Below are positions 30,714 through 40,650 of a stretch of DNA of 64,000 nt, one piece after another; positions within the stretch are counted from its first letter, which is position 1; each line of letters begins with the position of its first letter. Location: NCBI GenBank assembly GCA_030599585.1, contig JAUVNS010000001.1, positions 62,001 through 126,000 on the forward strand, given 5' to 3'. Source of the DNA: Promethearchaeota archaeon. GTDB lineage: Archaea > Asgardarchaeota > Lokiarchaeia > Sigyniarchaeales > SOKP01. The translations under genes were made by a program, and so were the position numbers. The notes beneath the pieces are model-generated. The model worked only from the letters and a program-made list of their open reading frames with translations. It was not told where the DNA came from and searched no databases.

Positions 30714-31616
30714 ATGTTAAATTTTGAGAAAGAGCAAATAGTTTCAAAAATCGGTAATGTATCCGTAGGAGGGCAACCGGGTGAGAATCCCGTAGTAATG
30801 GTTGCTACCGTTTTTTACACTAACCACGCTGCTTTACTAGACGAGAAAACTGGAAAAATTGATAAAAAACTCGTCGAACAAGAATTAAATGAATACTCAG
30901 AAATTATTGAAGAAACCGGAATGCAAGGAATAATAGACGTGGTAGGAGGATATCCCGAGGCATTACTAAAACAGTGTGAGTTTGTCGCTGACATTGTGGA
31001 TTATCCGTTTTTAGTTGATGGGTTAAACGATAGTTCCCGAATTCCAGCAATGGAGGGTTTAAAAGACATTGGATTGTTGGATAGAGCCATCCTAAACAGC
31101 ATTGATGAAGCAACCAGCGAGGAAAGTTTGCAAAAGCTGAAAGAAATTGGGGTGAAACATGCCGTGTTGTTAACTTTCGGAAACAGGTATATTTTTCCTC
31201 AAAAAAAAATCGATTTTTTAAAAAATACTTTGCTTAAAAAAGCTCAAAGCGCTAATATAGAAAATGTACTAGTCGATACTGCGGTTTTAGACCTACCTTC
31301 GATAGGAATTAATGCTGAGACAACCCGGTTAGTAAAATCAGAGTTAGGTTTGCCCACCGGATTTGCCCCCGCCAATGCAATTTATGGTTGGAATTTTGTT
31401 AAAAAATATGGTGACAAAGCGAGATGTGGTGGCATCGCTTCTTTGATGGCTTATTGTGTCAACGCTGGGAGTGATTTTGTGTTATTTGGGCCTGTTAAGT
31501 TCGCAAAGTGCATTATTCCCTCAATGTCCCTGATTTCTGCTATTAATTCTTATTATCGAAAAAGAGTTTTAAGAAAAGAAATATCTGACCGAACTCCGTT
31601 GAAACACATCTTCTAA
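30714..31616 (+). CDS. MtrH-like methyltetrahydropterin methyltransferase
   Basis: KIGNVSVGGQPGENPVVMVATVFYTNH ... FLVDGLNDSSRIPAMEGLKDIGLLDRAILNSI ... AETTRLVKSELGLPTGFAPANAIYGW; ATG at 30714 preferred over 30675. Confidence 0.88.
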   Translation: MLNFEKEQIVSKIGNVSVGGQPGENPVVMVATVFYTNHAALLDEKTGKIDKKLVEQELNEYSEIIEETGMQGIIDVVGGYPEALLKQCEFVADIVDYPFLVDGLNDSSRIPAMEGLKDIGLLDRAILNSIDEATSEESLQKLKEIGVKHAVLLTFGNRYIFPQKKIDFLKNTLLKKAQSANIENVLVDTAVLDLPSIGINAETTRLVKSELGLPTGFAPANAIYGWNFVKKYGDKARCGGIASLMAYCVNAGSDFVLFGPVKFAKCIIPSMSLISAINSYYRKRVLRKEISDRTPLKHIF

Positions 31617-31624
31617 GATTTGTT

Positions 31625-33148
31625 TTAAGATATATACCTCAGTAGTAAATCTTGCGTGCGATTAAGAAAATCTTGAAGATGTTGGTTAATGATATCTTTT
31701 TTACTTTCTTCATCAATTAAAAAGAGGACATATAACTCGTAGTTTACGATTTCTACTCGCTTTAACAAGATTATTGAGTTTGAAACTCTAAAGATTGCTT
31801 CTTCTTTCTCAGACAATTTAAATTTGTAAAAAATCTTGAATAATGTAGTAAACTGAGGGGCAACGACTTCAAACACATTTATTAACTCTTCAGAATTTTG
31901 CATATTAGTAATTTTCATTGCTTCTGGGGTGAAGTGCTCTGCTAACACTAAACCATCGCTACTCAAAAGGAGCACTAACGATGAGCCTGTGAGCGAAGTA
32001 AATTCTCGAAGATTTTGTTCGATTAAATTCCTATTTGGGCTCAATTTTGCTATACCAGATGAAAAAGCTCTTAAAATTGAAAAGATTTTAAACATACTCG
32101 TCACATATATTTCAGGACTTCCGATAGAAGATAAATTTGTTAAGTTTTTTTTAAGGTCTTTTATGTTTGATTGCATTTCAATAGAATCGATAATGTCAGG
32201 ATCTCCTTTCGAAAAAATGTAAATTATTGGAGTATTCTGCTCCAAATTTTTCAAAGCAGTTCTAATTTTTTTGAGATATTCAATGCTTTCGCTGAACCTC
32301 TCTTCATCTCGAAGGTCGATAAAATAAAAGAGCAAATCAGCTTCAAATAAGTAAATTTGAGATTTATCGAGATATCCTTCTTGATAGCGTCGTTGTCCCC
32401 CTAAGTCCCACAAAAAGATATTTGTTCCTAAAGCTTCTATTGAGCTTACATCTGCTCCTCTTGTGGGTTTTAATCCAATCAGCTTTGAGAATTTTCTATC
32501 AACAGATAATATAAAGCTGGTTTTTCCGCTATTATCAAGACCAGAGAGAATAATTTTCATTTTTCTCTGTGTTGTTATTGGTGTTGATGGTGTTTGTTCA
32601 ATGTTAATTATTTTTTCTAAGAGCTTTTTAAAATCTCTTGCTACCTGTTCTTGAGGTAATAGTTCTTCAGTGATATGTTTATCAAATTCTGAAAAAAAAT
32701 CAGTAATTACATTTTTTAATCGTTTTATATTATCGTATAAGAAACTCCTTTTTTTTTCATCTATTAATATGCAAAAAGCACTTGCTAGTGGTATTTCTGA
32801 AAATTTAGCATCAATAAAATGAAAGTAACTAAGCGAAGTTAAATGAAAATCAGGAAATGGCATGATACCAAAATGGTGGTATTTCTTCAATGCGTTAAAA
32901 TCTTGTTTAAAAATATTTCCATCCCCAAGTAATAAGGAGATATTTTTAATCGCAATCTGCGTGTAATCTCTTAAGGAAATTCCAAGTTTATTCGCCTCTC
33001 CATTATCTGAATTGGCTTTTTCCCGCAGGTCCTCATCAATAGGCTCTGGAAACATATAAATTGGTTGAGGTCCGAGTTTATCGAATGCAGAGAATAATAT
33101 TCCTTTAATTATAGACGATTCAATTAATTTATCAATTAATTTATCCAT
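31625..33148 (-). CDS. Rag/Arf-like GTPase with N-terminal shared module and C-terminal roadblock-like domain
   Basis: N-module FDKLGPQP, KNISLLLGD, FGIMPFPDFHLTSLSYF; G1 GLDNSGKTSF; G3 WDLGGQRRYQ; G4 diverged (FSKGDPD); C-terminal SSLVLLLSSDGLVLAEHF... Confidence 0.9.
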   Translation of the reverse strand: MDKLIDKLIESSIIKGILFSAFDKLGPQPIYMFPEPIDEDLREKANSDNGEANKLGISLRDYTQIAIKNISLLLGDGNIFKQDFNALKKYHHFGIMPFPDFHLTSLSYFHFIDAKFSEIPLASAFCILIDEKKRSFLYDNIKRLKNVITDFFSEFDKHITEELLPQEQVARDFKKLLEKIINIEQTPSTPITTQRKMKIILSGLDNSGKTSFILSVDRKFSKLIGLKPTRGADVSSIEALGTNIFLWDLGGQRRYQEGYLDKSQIYLFEADLLFYFIDLRDEERFSESIEYLKKIRTALKNLEQNTPIIYIFSKGDPDIIDSIEMQSNIKDLKKNLTNLSSIGSPEIYVTSMFKIFSILRAFSSGIAKLSPNRNLIEQNLREFTSLTGSSLVLLLSSDGLVLAEHFTPEAMKITNMQNSEELINVFEVVAPQFTTLFKIFYKFKLSEKEEAIFRVSNSIILLKRVEIVNYELYVLFLIDEESKKDIINQHLQDFLNRTQDLLLRYIS

Positions 33149-33229
33149 AAGTTGGGGTTCTGGAATATAGTTTTTTAATATTAATTAATTATCAATCTAA
33201 TTATATTAAATTATATATAGATTAATTAT

Positions 33230-34186
33230 ATGCTAGATAAAATTGCTGAATATATTAGAACAAATCTAAACATCATAGAAAAGACTGAAATTAGCCCATT
33301 TGTTCAAAATATTAACGAGAATTCCTATAAAAGCCCTCGAATATTTTCAGATATTGGTCAAGACTCAGCAGCTGTTACAAATAATAACGATATGCTCACA
33401 TTAATCACTACTGATAGAATAAAGACTAGTTATATAGAAAATTTCCCATTGGGTGCGGGATTTAGCTCAATCTTGGTCGGTGTAGACGATATATATGCGT
33501 GTGGAGGAAAACCGATAGCAGCAAGCATAATTATATCATTCAAAGATCAAATCCTTGGTCAAAAAATGATCGATGGTATTTGTAAGGGTTCGAGATTATT
33601 TCAGGTTCCAATAGTTCGTGGTCACACGAATTTAAAAGAGTTTAACGAATTGAGTTCGACTGTGATAGGCGAAATTAAGAAAGACGAGTATATATCTGCG
33701 ACTAATGCGCAAGATAAAGACGAAATTATCCTAGCTGTAGATTTTAGTGGAAATGTTGGAAAAGCAAGTAAGCTCCATTGGGATACAGTTACTTTTAAAA
33801 GCTCTGAGGAAGTTTTGAATAAAAGGAAGTCGATGAATGAAATTGCTAAACTAAAAATCGTAAACTCCGCTAAGGATATATCAAACGGAGGTATTTTCGG
33901 CACGATTTTACAGTTAATTAATTATTCCAAAGTTGGAGCGGACATAAATATAGAAAAGATCGTAATGCCTCCCGTGTTAATAGAAAAAGCTTACAATTTA
34001 GAGACCTATATGCAAATGTATTTAACAACCTCATATGTTTTAACCGCCCCAGAAAAGACAAGTCAAGATGTAGTAAAGATTTTCAACGATCATGGAATGT
34101 TTGCTGCTGTAATTGGAAGGATAAGGAATGAACAAGAATTAAATATTACTGACGGTCAAGATACAATTAAAGTTATAGAATTTTAA
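33230..34186 (+). CDS. AIR synthase-related (PurM-fold) protein
   Basis: DIGQDSAAV..., ILVGVDDIYACGGKPIAASIIISF, VPIVRGHTN, AKDISNGGIFGTILQL pattern of PurM/HypE/ThiL/SelD-like proteins. Confidence 0.82.
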   Translation: MLDKIAEYIRTNLNIIEKTEISPFVQNINENSYKSPRIFSDIGQDSAAVTNNNDMLTLITTDRIKTSYIENFPLGAGFSSILVGVDDIYACGGKPIAASIIISFKDQILGQKMIDGICKGSRLFQVPIVRGHTNLKEFNELSSTVIGEIKKDEYISATNAQDKDEIILAVDFSGNVGKASKLHWDTVTFKSSEEVLNKRKSMNEIAKLKIVNSAKDISNGGIFGTILQLINYSKVGADINIEKIVMPPVLIEKAYNLETYMQMYLTTSYVLTAPEKTSQDVVKIFNDHGMFAAVIGRIRNEQELNITDGQDTIKVIEF

Positions 34187-34274
34187 TCTTCTAAGGTTTA
34201 ATCTAATCGATAAGAAGTAAGCTATGAGAAACACCATTTATCCCACATCTAACGATAATTTTAGTTATTAGCCT

Positions 34275-34493
34275 TTACTTAAGATCTGACAATCTAAAAA
34301 TTTGTTTCGGAGTAATTGTATTACAAATAGGACACTGATAAACTAGTTTTTCATTTTTGGGCGTATGATGAATTAGTTCCATGATGTGTCCACAAGCTGG
34401 GCAATATGTTGGAAAATCTTTTCGATGGGGGGTTAAAAAAAAATTTGGTTTAAATCTGTGTTTTGTTTCCATATAATAATAGTATGATTTCAT
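34275..34493 (-). CDS. small zinc-ribbon protein
   Basis: YCPACGHIMELIHHTPKNEKLVYQCPICN. Confidence 0.75.
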   Translation of the reverse strand: MKSYYYYMETKHRFKPNFFLTPHRKDFPTYCPACGHIMELIHHTPKNEKLVYQCPICNTITPKQIFRLSDLK

Positions 34494-34658
34494 GCATTTA
34501 ACTTTTTGCTTTCGGTCATATGATGATCATTTTAGAACATTTGAAGATCAATAAATTCATTTTGAAAAATAATAATTTATTGGATACTTATCTTTCTAAT
34601 AAAATAATAATATTCGAGCAATATTAGGAATTATAAAAAAACAAGATATTGAAATAAA

Positions 34659-35219
34659 ATGAGTTTTAATTTCAAAAATAAATTTAAGGGAACAATCTCT
34701 ATTATTGGCACGAGTGACATCGAACCAAGAACAGAAGAGATAGCTATAGAATTAGGACGGTTATTAGCTATTAATAATTATGCCGTGGCGTGCGGGGGGT
34801 TGTATGGTGTTATGGAAGCCGTTTGTAAGGGCGCTAAAAAAGAAGGTGGTTTTACTATAGGTATTATTCCTTACGAAGATAAGAGTCGAGCAAATGAGTT
34901 TATAGATGTTGTAATACCAGTCCCTTTTTCTCAGGCTCGAAATATTGTTGTAGTATTGAGTGGTGATGCTTGTGTCGCTGTAGAAGGAAAGGCTGGGACT
35001 CTTTCTGAAATCTGTTTTGCTTGGATATATGGGAAACCTATTATTGCACTAACTGGTGAAATTCATGGGTGGTCTTCCAAAATGGCGGGAAAAAAAATCG
35101 ATGACAGGAGGAGTGATTCGATCTATGGAGCTACATCAGCTCAAGAAGTCGTTGACCGATTGAACGACATTTTTAAAACTAAACCCAATATCAAGTATAA
35201 GATGCCTACTGAATTTTAA
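34659..35219 (+). CDS. TIGR00725/LOG-like Rossmann-fold (SLOG superfamily) protein
   Basis: SIIGTSDI ... ACGGLYGVMEAVCKGAKKEGGFTIGIIP ... VAVEGKAGTLSEICFAWIYGKPIIAL. Confidence 0.88.
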   Translation: MSFNFKNKFKGTISIIGTSDIEPRTEEIAIELGRLLAINNYAVACGGLYGVMEAVCKGAKKEGGFTIGIIPYEDKSRANEFIDVVIPVPFSQARNIVVVLSGDACVAVEGKAGTLSEICFAWIYGKPIIALTGEIHGWSSKMAGKKIDDRRSDSIYGATSAQEVVDRLNDIFKTKPNIKYKMPTEF

Positions 35220-35390
35220 ATAGGAATTTTTTTTCGATATTTTATCCAAAAATCATCCTTGAAAATAATATTAAACCATCAATATGCTATAGAGTATATA
35301 TAAGGTTAGGTTAATTTTATAAGAACGGGCTACATAAGAAACATAAGAATATATACTTGAAATTTTTTATCTAATACCGGTGAGATTATT

Positions 35391-36356
35391 TTGACAATTC
35401 AATTTTTAGATGAGAAAAAGAAAACAAAAGAATCCGTTAGCCCAAGTAAACTCCTTTTCACAGGATTGGACAATGCTGGAAAAACGACTATAATCCAAGG
35501 AATTCAGCGTGAGTTTTCGAAAATCGCGTTTCTCAAACCTACACGAGGTGCTCAGAGAAGAATTTTTGAATTTATGGGACGGGAAATTGCAGAATGGGAC
35601 CTCGGGGGACAGATAAGTTATCGAATCTCTTATTTGAAAAACCCTGGAAAGTATTTTGACGACACTGAGATCACTATTTATGTTATAGATGTTCAAAATC
35701 GTGTCAGGATTCCCGAAGCCCTTAGTTATCTAAAAGACGTAGTTGACCGGTTTAAAAAACTTGAAATAGCTCCACCAATATATGTGTTCCTCCATAAATA
35801 CGATCCCGCGCTAAGAAGAAATGCCCTAAACGAAATGAAGAATCTCGAAGTAGAAATTAAGGATAAAATAAAAAGAACCGTAGATTATAAGGAAATCTTT
35901 TATTACACGACATCTATTTATGATTTGCCGAGTATAATTAAAGCCATGTCCGAAATCCTGCTCAGTTTGTATCCGAAATCAGAATTAATTGAAAAAACTA
36001 TAATAGAATTTGGCAAAAAAACCTCTTCTGACGGAGTTGTACTTTTGGATGATAATTCTCTTATCGTTGGAAGCTATTATAAAGACGAGGAAATAAAGAA
36101 TCTCCTCACGGCGAGTACCCCTTATTTTTTGACTTTAAACGATTCATTTATCTTTACCGAAGTACAACCAGGACGCCAACATGAAGAAAATCACATGATT
36201 GTACAAAGATATGGAAGGAATTTTATCTTCAAACAACTTACATTTAAAGAGGGATCGAGTCCTTATTACATCCTTATGCTTAAGCAAGATACGAATATAA
36301 ATAAAGACGAAATTGAAACCTTTGCTAATCTCTTAAAACAAATTTTATATAGTTAA
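35391..36356 (+). CDS. Rag-like GTPase with C-terminal roadblock-like domain (no N-module)
   Basis: TTG start behind GGTGAG; G1 GLDNAGKTTI; G3 WDLGGQISYR; G4 LHKYDP resembling the Rag/Gtr HKxD variant; C-terminal SSDGVVLLDDNSLIVGSYY. Confidence 0.9.
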   Translation: MTIQFLDEKKKTKESVSPSKLLFTGLDNAGKTTIIQGIQREFSKIAFLKPTRGAQRRIFEFMGREIAEWDLGGQISYRISYLKNPGKYFDDTEITIYVIDVQNRVRIPEALSYLKDVVDRFKKLEIAPPIYVFLHKYDPALRRNALNEMKNLEVEIKDKIKRTVDYKEIFYYTTSIYDLPSIIKAMSEILLSLYPKSELIEKTIIEFGKKTSSDGVVLLDDNSLIVGSYYKDEEIKNLLTASTPYFLTLNDSFIFTEVQPGRQHEENHMIVQRYGRNFIFKQLTFKEGSSPYYILMLKQDTNINKDEIETFANLLKQILYS

Positions 36357-36485
36357 CTTCTACTCTTTTTAAAACCTTTTTGTCAACATTAATAAAATCG
36401 AATTTATTTATTAGTACTATATATTGTCAAATCTTTCTAAGAGAAAATTTTCCTAATTTGATAATTGGTCGAGGAGGTAAACACT

Positions 36486-37550
36486 GTGATAATCTGTTCT
36501 AATTGTGGGACTACTAACAATGAATCAGCAGGTAATATTTGTAGAAAGTGTGGAGCATTACTTCCGAGGTCACGTAGACCACCAAGAATGAGAATTGCTC
36601 CAAAGAAAAAAGAAATCTTAGAACCTCAGGGAGAAAAGACAAAGGTAAAAACAAAAACAAAAACAAAAAAAACTCCACAACCAGCTAAATCCCAGAAAAA
36701 ACCACCAGTTAAGAAGGAACAAACAAAACCTACAAGTTTGGATCTTCATGAAATCCCGAAAGTTAAAGCATTGAATAACGACCAAGTCGAAATTTCGGAA
36801 GATGATATAGATGAAGAGGAAATAATTGAAGATGATTTCGATGATGATTTAGACGATCTGGAAGAAGATACAGATTTTCTACAGGAAATTGCTCCACAAC
36901 CATTCAGAGGCTCGATAATTGCTGATAAAGGCGTTTATGGACAACCTAAACCAAAAAGAAAGGTTTCACGTTCTAAGTCCAAAAAAGGCATTCAAGACGG
37001 AGTTGGTTCCGAAAGCACTGAATCCAACCTTCTAAAGCAGAAACAATTGGAAGAAGATATGACTAAAGTGCTTTCATTCTTGTCAAAGAAAATTACTGTA
37101 AAACCCTTAAAACCAGTTAAAAAAGGGGTAAAAGCTTCATCAAAACCTAAAGATTCCATACCTCCCTCGAGTATGAACGAAATCTTGAAAGATTTGTTAA
37201 AATTAGACTTACACATTGAAGCGTCTGCGATTATTAAAAAAGATGGGACAATATTAGCCTCAGCTCTTAGTTCAAGGATTTCAGATTCCCTTTTTGCGAC
37301 AATTGCAGCCAACCTGTCAATGATGGGAGTGGATATAATTGAAGGGTTAAGTGCTGGAACCTTATTAAATATGTCTATAAGGGGCACTGATGGAGTACTA
37401 GACTTAGCGCCTATCAGCTTTAAAAACCTTCCTGGAGACGAGATGATCTTAATTATTTTTTCGCATCCCAAAATCAAGAGTGGAATAATACACTTCGCAG
37501 TCAGTATTGTAAAGAAACGAGTAAAGCAATATCTAGGTTTATCAAAATAA
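36486..37550 (+). CDS. zinc-ribbon protein with charged linker and C-terminal roadblock/LC7 domain
   Basis: ICSNCGTTNNESAGNICRKCGALLP; C-terminal LKLDLHIEASAIIKKDGTILASALSSRISDSLFATIAANL... roadblock pattern; GTG at 36486 preceded by GGAGG preferred over TTG at 36465. Confidence 0.86.
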   Translation: MIICSNCGTTNNESAGNICRKCGALLPRSRRPPRMRIAPKKKEILEPQGEKTKVKTKTKTKKTPQPAKSQKKPPVKKEQTKPTSLDLHEIPKVKALNNDQVEISEDDIDEEEIIEDDFDDDLDDLEEDTDFLQEIAPQPFRGSIIADKGVYGQPKPKRKVSRSKSKKGIQDGVGSESTESNLLKQKQLEEDMTKVLSFLSKKITVKPLKPVKKGVKASSKPKDSIPPSSMNEILKDLLKLDLHIEASAIIKKDGTILASALSSRISDSLFATIAANLSMMGVDIIEGLSAGTLLNMSIRGTDGVLDLAPISFKNLPGDEMILIIFSHPKIKSGIIHFAVSIVKKRVKQYLGLSK

Positions 37551-37567
37551 AAATCGTGTTCTTAACA

Positions 37568-38365
37568 TCAATGTAACTGCTTTTGCACACTAATTTTTTC
37601 AACCGTGACTGTTTTAAAATATGGCAAATTTACTGATAGTTCTTGCAAAAACGAGTTCAAATTTACAATTGCCACAAGTGGGACTGAATTATCGTTAATT
37701 TTTATCCAATTTGATTCTACTGTAACCATAAGCGGAATTAGAGTAAATGGTAACCGTTTTTTATAGTTATAGCTTAATCCTAATATCTCTTGAATCATAT
37801 TCGACAGGATTTCTGGATTCTTTTTAAGGGCTTTTACTCGCTGATATTGTAAATTCGCAGCCTTGTTCATGGCGGAATAAGAATCTTTGCGCTTCCATTG
37901 TTTAGCGTCTATAACAAGTATATAGTTTTGATAAATCCCTATTACATCAATTTCGTATCGTTTTTGAGAAGTTTCATATTTTAACTCAGACTTATCTGAA
38001 AACCTATAATTTTTTATCACCTTATAATGATTTTGAGATAAAATTTCTTGAATTAGCGCTTCGAATCCGTCGTAGTTTAATAAATATGATAATTGGTTTA
38101 TATCTAAATCCAAGTAGTTGAAGCATCTCGTAATAAACGCAATTTTGTCAATTACAAGGTAAGGTATGTAATTCCCTTTTTGAATCGTGATAAATTCAAA
38201 TCCTTTTATAAAATCCAGGACTTCACATTTATCAAAAGTCTTAAAAAGATCAATATCAGAAAACTCAAACCACAATTCGGTGACTTCCGAATTCGATTCT
38301 TTAAGTAAGTCGTAAATATCTGAAAAGAAATGTTTAACTGATGAATAAGAAAAAGGATCGATCAT
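37568..38365 (-). CDS. PD-(D/E)XK restriction-endonuclease-like (Mrr-like) protein
   Basis: GFEALIQEILSQNHYKVIKNYRFS...RYEIDVIGIYQNYILVIDAKQWKR: E..D-x(n)-D-x-K nuclease core. Confidence 0.8.
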   Translation of the reverse strand: MIDPFSYSSVKHFFSDIYDLLKESNSEVTELWFEFSDIDLFKTFDKCEVLDFIKGFEFITIQKGNYIPYLVIDKIAFITRCFNYLDLDINQLSYLLNYDGFEALIQEILSQNHYKVIKNYRFSDKSELKYETSQKRYEIDVIGIYQNYILVIDAKQWKRKDSYSAMNKAANLQYQRVKALKKNPEILSNMIQEILGLSYNYKKRLPFTLIPLMVTVESNWIKINDNSVPLVAIVNLNSFLQELSVNLPYFKTVTVEKISVQKQLH

Positions 38366-38463
38366 ATTCTAACTGAAGATGATGGTATAAAATAATATAA
38401 GGAGAGTATCGATATATTGATTAAATGAAGTATTTTGAGTTTATACTTTCTTTTATTAGAAAG

Positions 38464-38889
38464 CTAACTGGGCTCGTCAGGATTCTCAATAAGTTTTTTT
38501 ACTTCATTAAATTCGGTTAGAACTCCCTGATAAATAAATTCTTTTAGCTCGTTAATGTCTTGACACTCATCAATCTTCTCTTCTAAATCGTGATAAGGAA
38601 ACCCTATTCTTGTATTTTGTAGCCGAGCTATTTCAAAACCAAATTTTGAAAGAGTATAACTAACTAACTCTCTTATAAGAGGCGCTGTTAAAATTTTAAG
38701 GTTAGACGACGCTATAAAACGGAATACGTCAAGCGTCACCTTTTCAGCGTCCTTTTCAGAAAGACTCGTTTCTTTAACAAGCCTATCATAGATGCGATTG
38801 GGATCGAATTTGTTCTTCTTTACAATACCCTCCTTTTTATCTTTATAAAGGACTTCTGGAAACGATTGAATTATTTTTTCGTCAAACAT
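38464..38889 (-). CDS. stand-alone ATP-cone domain protein (NrdD N-terminus-like)
   Basis: KKEGIVKKNKFDPNRIYDRLVKETSLSEKDAEKVTLDVFRFIASSNLKILTAPLIRELVSYTLSKFGFEIARLQNTRIGFPYHD resembles the NrdD ATP-cone and following segment; ATG at 38889 preferred over 38946. Confidence 0.72.
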   Translation of the reverse strand: MFDEKIIQSFPEVLYKDKKEGIVKKNKFDPNRIYDRLVKETSLSEKDAEKVTLDVFRFIASSNLKILTAPLIRELVSYTLSKFGFEIARLQNTRIGFPYHDLEEKIDECQDINELKEFIYQGVLTEFNEVKKLIENPDEPS

Positions 38890-39237
38890 TTTAGGAGTTT
38901 TAACTTTGATTTTAATGATTAAATTATAAAAAGAAATACTTTTCATTAAAGCCTATTATTAAATTTTTATTAATTCCCTTAAATGATACTGAAAAGATTT
39001 ACAGATAGCGATTTTGTACTTCATTTTATAATCGTTTTTGAGTAAAATTGAATAATAAAACTTGAATAAATTTATAAAAGGATTTCCTTTTGATATTAGT
39101 ATATTTATATAATATATTATTTTAAATGGTTTTATAAGAAATTAGGATAAAATAGGTTTATGATTATACTTAGAAGCAGTGTCTTTTTAGCTAACTTCTT
39201 TTAAATCTTAGATAGTAGCCAAGATTGTCGTAGGATT

Positions 39238-40650
39238 ATGTCAGAACAGAAAAATAGTATTATTAAATCAATAGTTTTAAGTTTATTTGACGACGATGGA
39301 CCCACCCCTAAGATTTACTGGCCTACAGCAATGGACGAATCGTCACGCTTGCTAATAGCGATGAAAACGATTTCGCTATTAATGGGGGATTCTGTGTATC
39401 AAAATGGAACTTCGTCAGATAGTGTTAATTATTTCGGCATATTACCTTTTCCAGATTTAAAATTGAACGGGTTGACATATTTCTTCTTAATTCTTGATCC
39501 GACGGCCAGAGGCAACGCTAAGGCAGCTACTATTACCGTTCTAATAAATGAAGACGATAGGGTTTTTTTCTACGAAAATATGAAGTATTTAAGAGTCATA
39601 ATAGATAAATCTGCGTCAAGAGTTCAATTAGCTAAAACGATGGAAGAAAACCAAACAATTATGGATGATTTAAAAGAAGAATTATTCAATTTTACTAGCG
39701 AGATAAAGGATCCCTTCCTAAATTTGAGACAAATCAAAATTCTTATGACAGGATTGGATCGAGCGGGAAAAACAAGTTTCTTGCATGCCGTTAAGCAAAG
39801 ATATAGTGAAATTATCAAAACTTTACCAACTAAGGGAGTCGCACGAAGCGAAGAAAAGATATTCGAAGAACAAAATTCTAAGATATCGCTTTGGGATTTA
39901 GGGGGGCAAAAGAAGTACAGAGATAAATTTATTGAACAAAGAAAAGTTTACCTCTACAACGTTGATCTACTTTATTATTTTATAGATATTCAAGATTCAG
40001 AAAGGATTTCGGAAGCAATTGAATTGTTTGAAACCGTCATCAATTCTCTTATCGAATTGGAAGAATTTCCCCCAATTGTTGTATGCCTCAATAAATTTGA
40101 TCCCGATATTAAAAATGCGAAGGAAATTAAAAAAAATATTAAAACTGTAAATGAAAACATTCATTTAATCTCTGAAAGGTTTTTTGTGAAGATTTTCCAG
40201 ACTTCTATCTTTGATCATTGGTCGTTAGTCTCAGCTTATTCCTACGGTTTATCGCAATTAAGCCCTAATAGGGAACTGTTTCAAAATCAATTAAAGCATT
40301 TTGCGAAGAAAATAAATTCCGATGCAATACTATTGCTCAACGAAAATGGAATTATCCTTTCAAATTTCTCTAAGCCTGGCATTTCTGAAAGGGTTTTTGA
40401 AATTTCTGCCCCTCACTTCCAAACATTGTATAAAACATTTAAGGAATTTAAAATACTTAAACAAGATTTTTTAATTTCATCTGGAATAACTTCTGAATCA
40501 AAGAAAATAATATTTAAAAGGATTCCTGTTGAGAAATATAACCTTTACCTACTTTTGTTCTTGGAAAAAGAGCTAAATATTGATAAAATAGATAAAAATT
40601 TACCTAAATTATCTAAAAACTTGAATGATTTAATCCAGACTTACATATAA
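39238..40650 (+). CDS. Rag/Arf-like GTPase with N-terminal shared module and C-terminal roadblock-like domain
   Basis: N-module FDDDGPTP, KTISLLMGD, FGILPFPDLKLNGLTYF; G1 GLDRAGKTSF; G3 WDLGGQKKYR; G4 LNKFDPD; C-terminal SDAILLLNENGIILSNF. Confidence 0.92.
   Translation: MSEQKNSIIKSIVLSLFDDDGPTPKIYWPTAMDESSRLLIAMKTISLLMGDSVYQNGTSSDSVNYFGILPFPDLKLNGLTYFFLILDPTARGNAKAATITVLINEDDRVFFYENMKYLRVIIDKSASRVQLAKTMEENQTIMDDLKEELFNFTSEIKDPFLNLRQIKILMTGLDRAGKTSFLHAVKQRYSEIIKTLPTKGVARSEEKIFEEQNSKISLWDLGGQKKYRDKFIEQRKVYLYNVDLLYYFIDIQDSERISEAIELFETVINSLIELEEFPPIVVCLNKFDPDIKNAKEIKKNIKTVNENIHLISERFFVKIFQTSIFDHWSLVSAYSYGLSQLSPNRELFQNQLKHFAKKINSDAILLLNENGIILSNFSKPGISERVFEISAPHFQTLYKTFKEFKILKQDFLISSGITSESKKIIFKRIPVEKYNLYLLLFLEKELNIDKIDKNLPKLSKNLNDLIQTYI

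Noticed and set aside
36992-37477. 161-aa antisense ORF (-)
   Set aside because: Mirror of the roadblock-domain CDS; no independent support.
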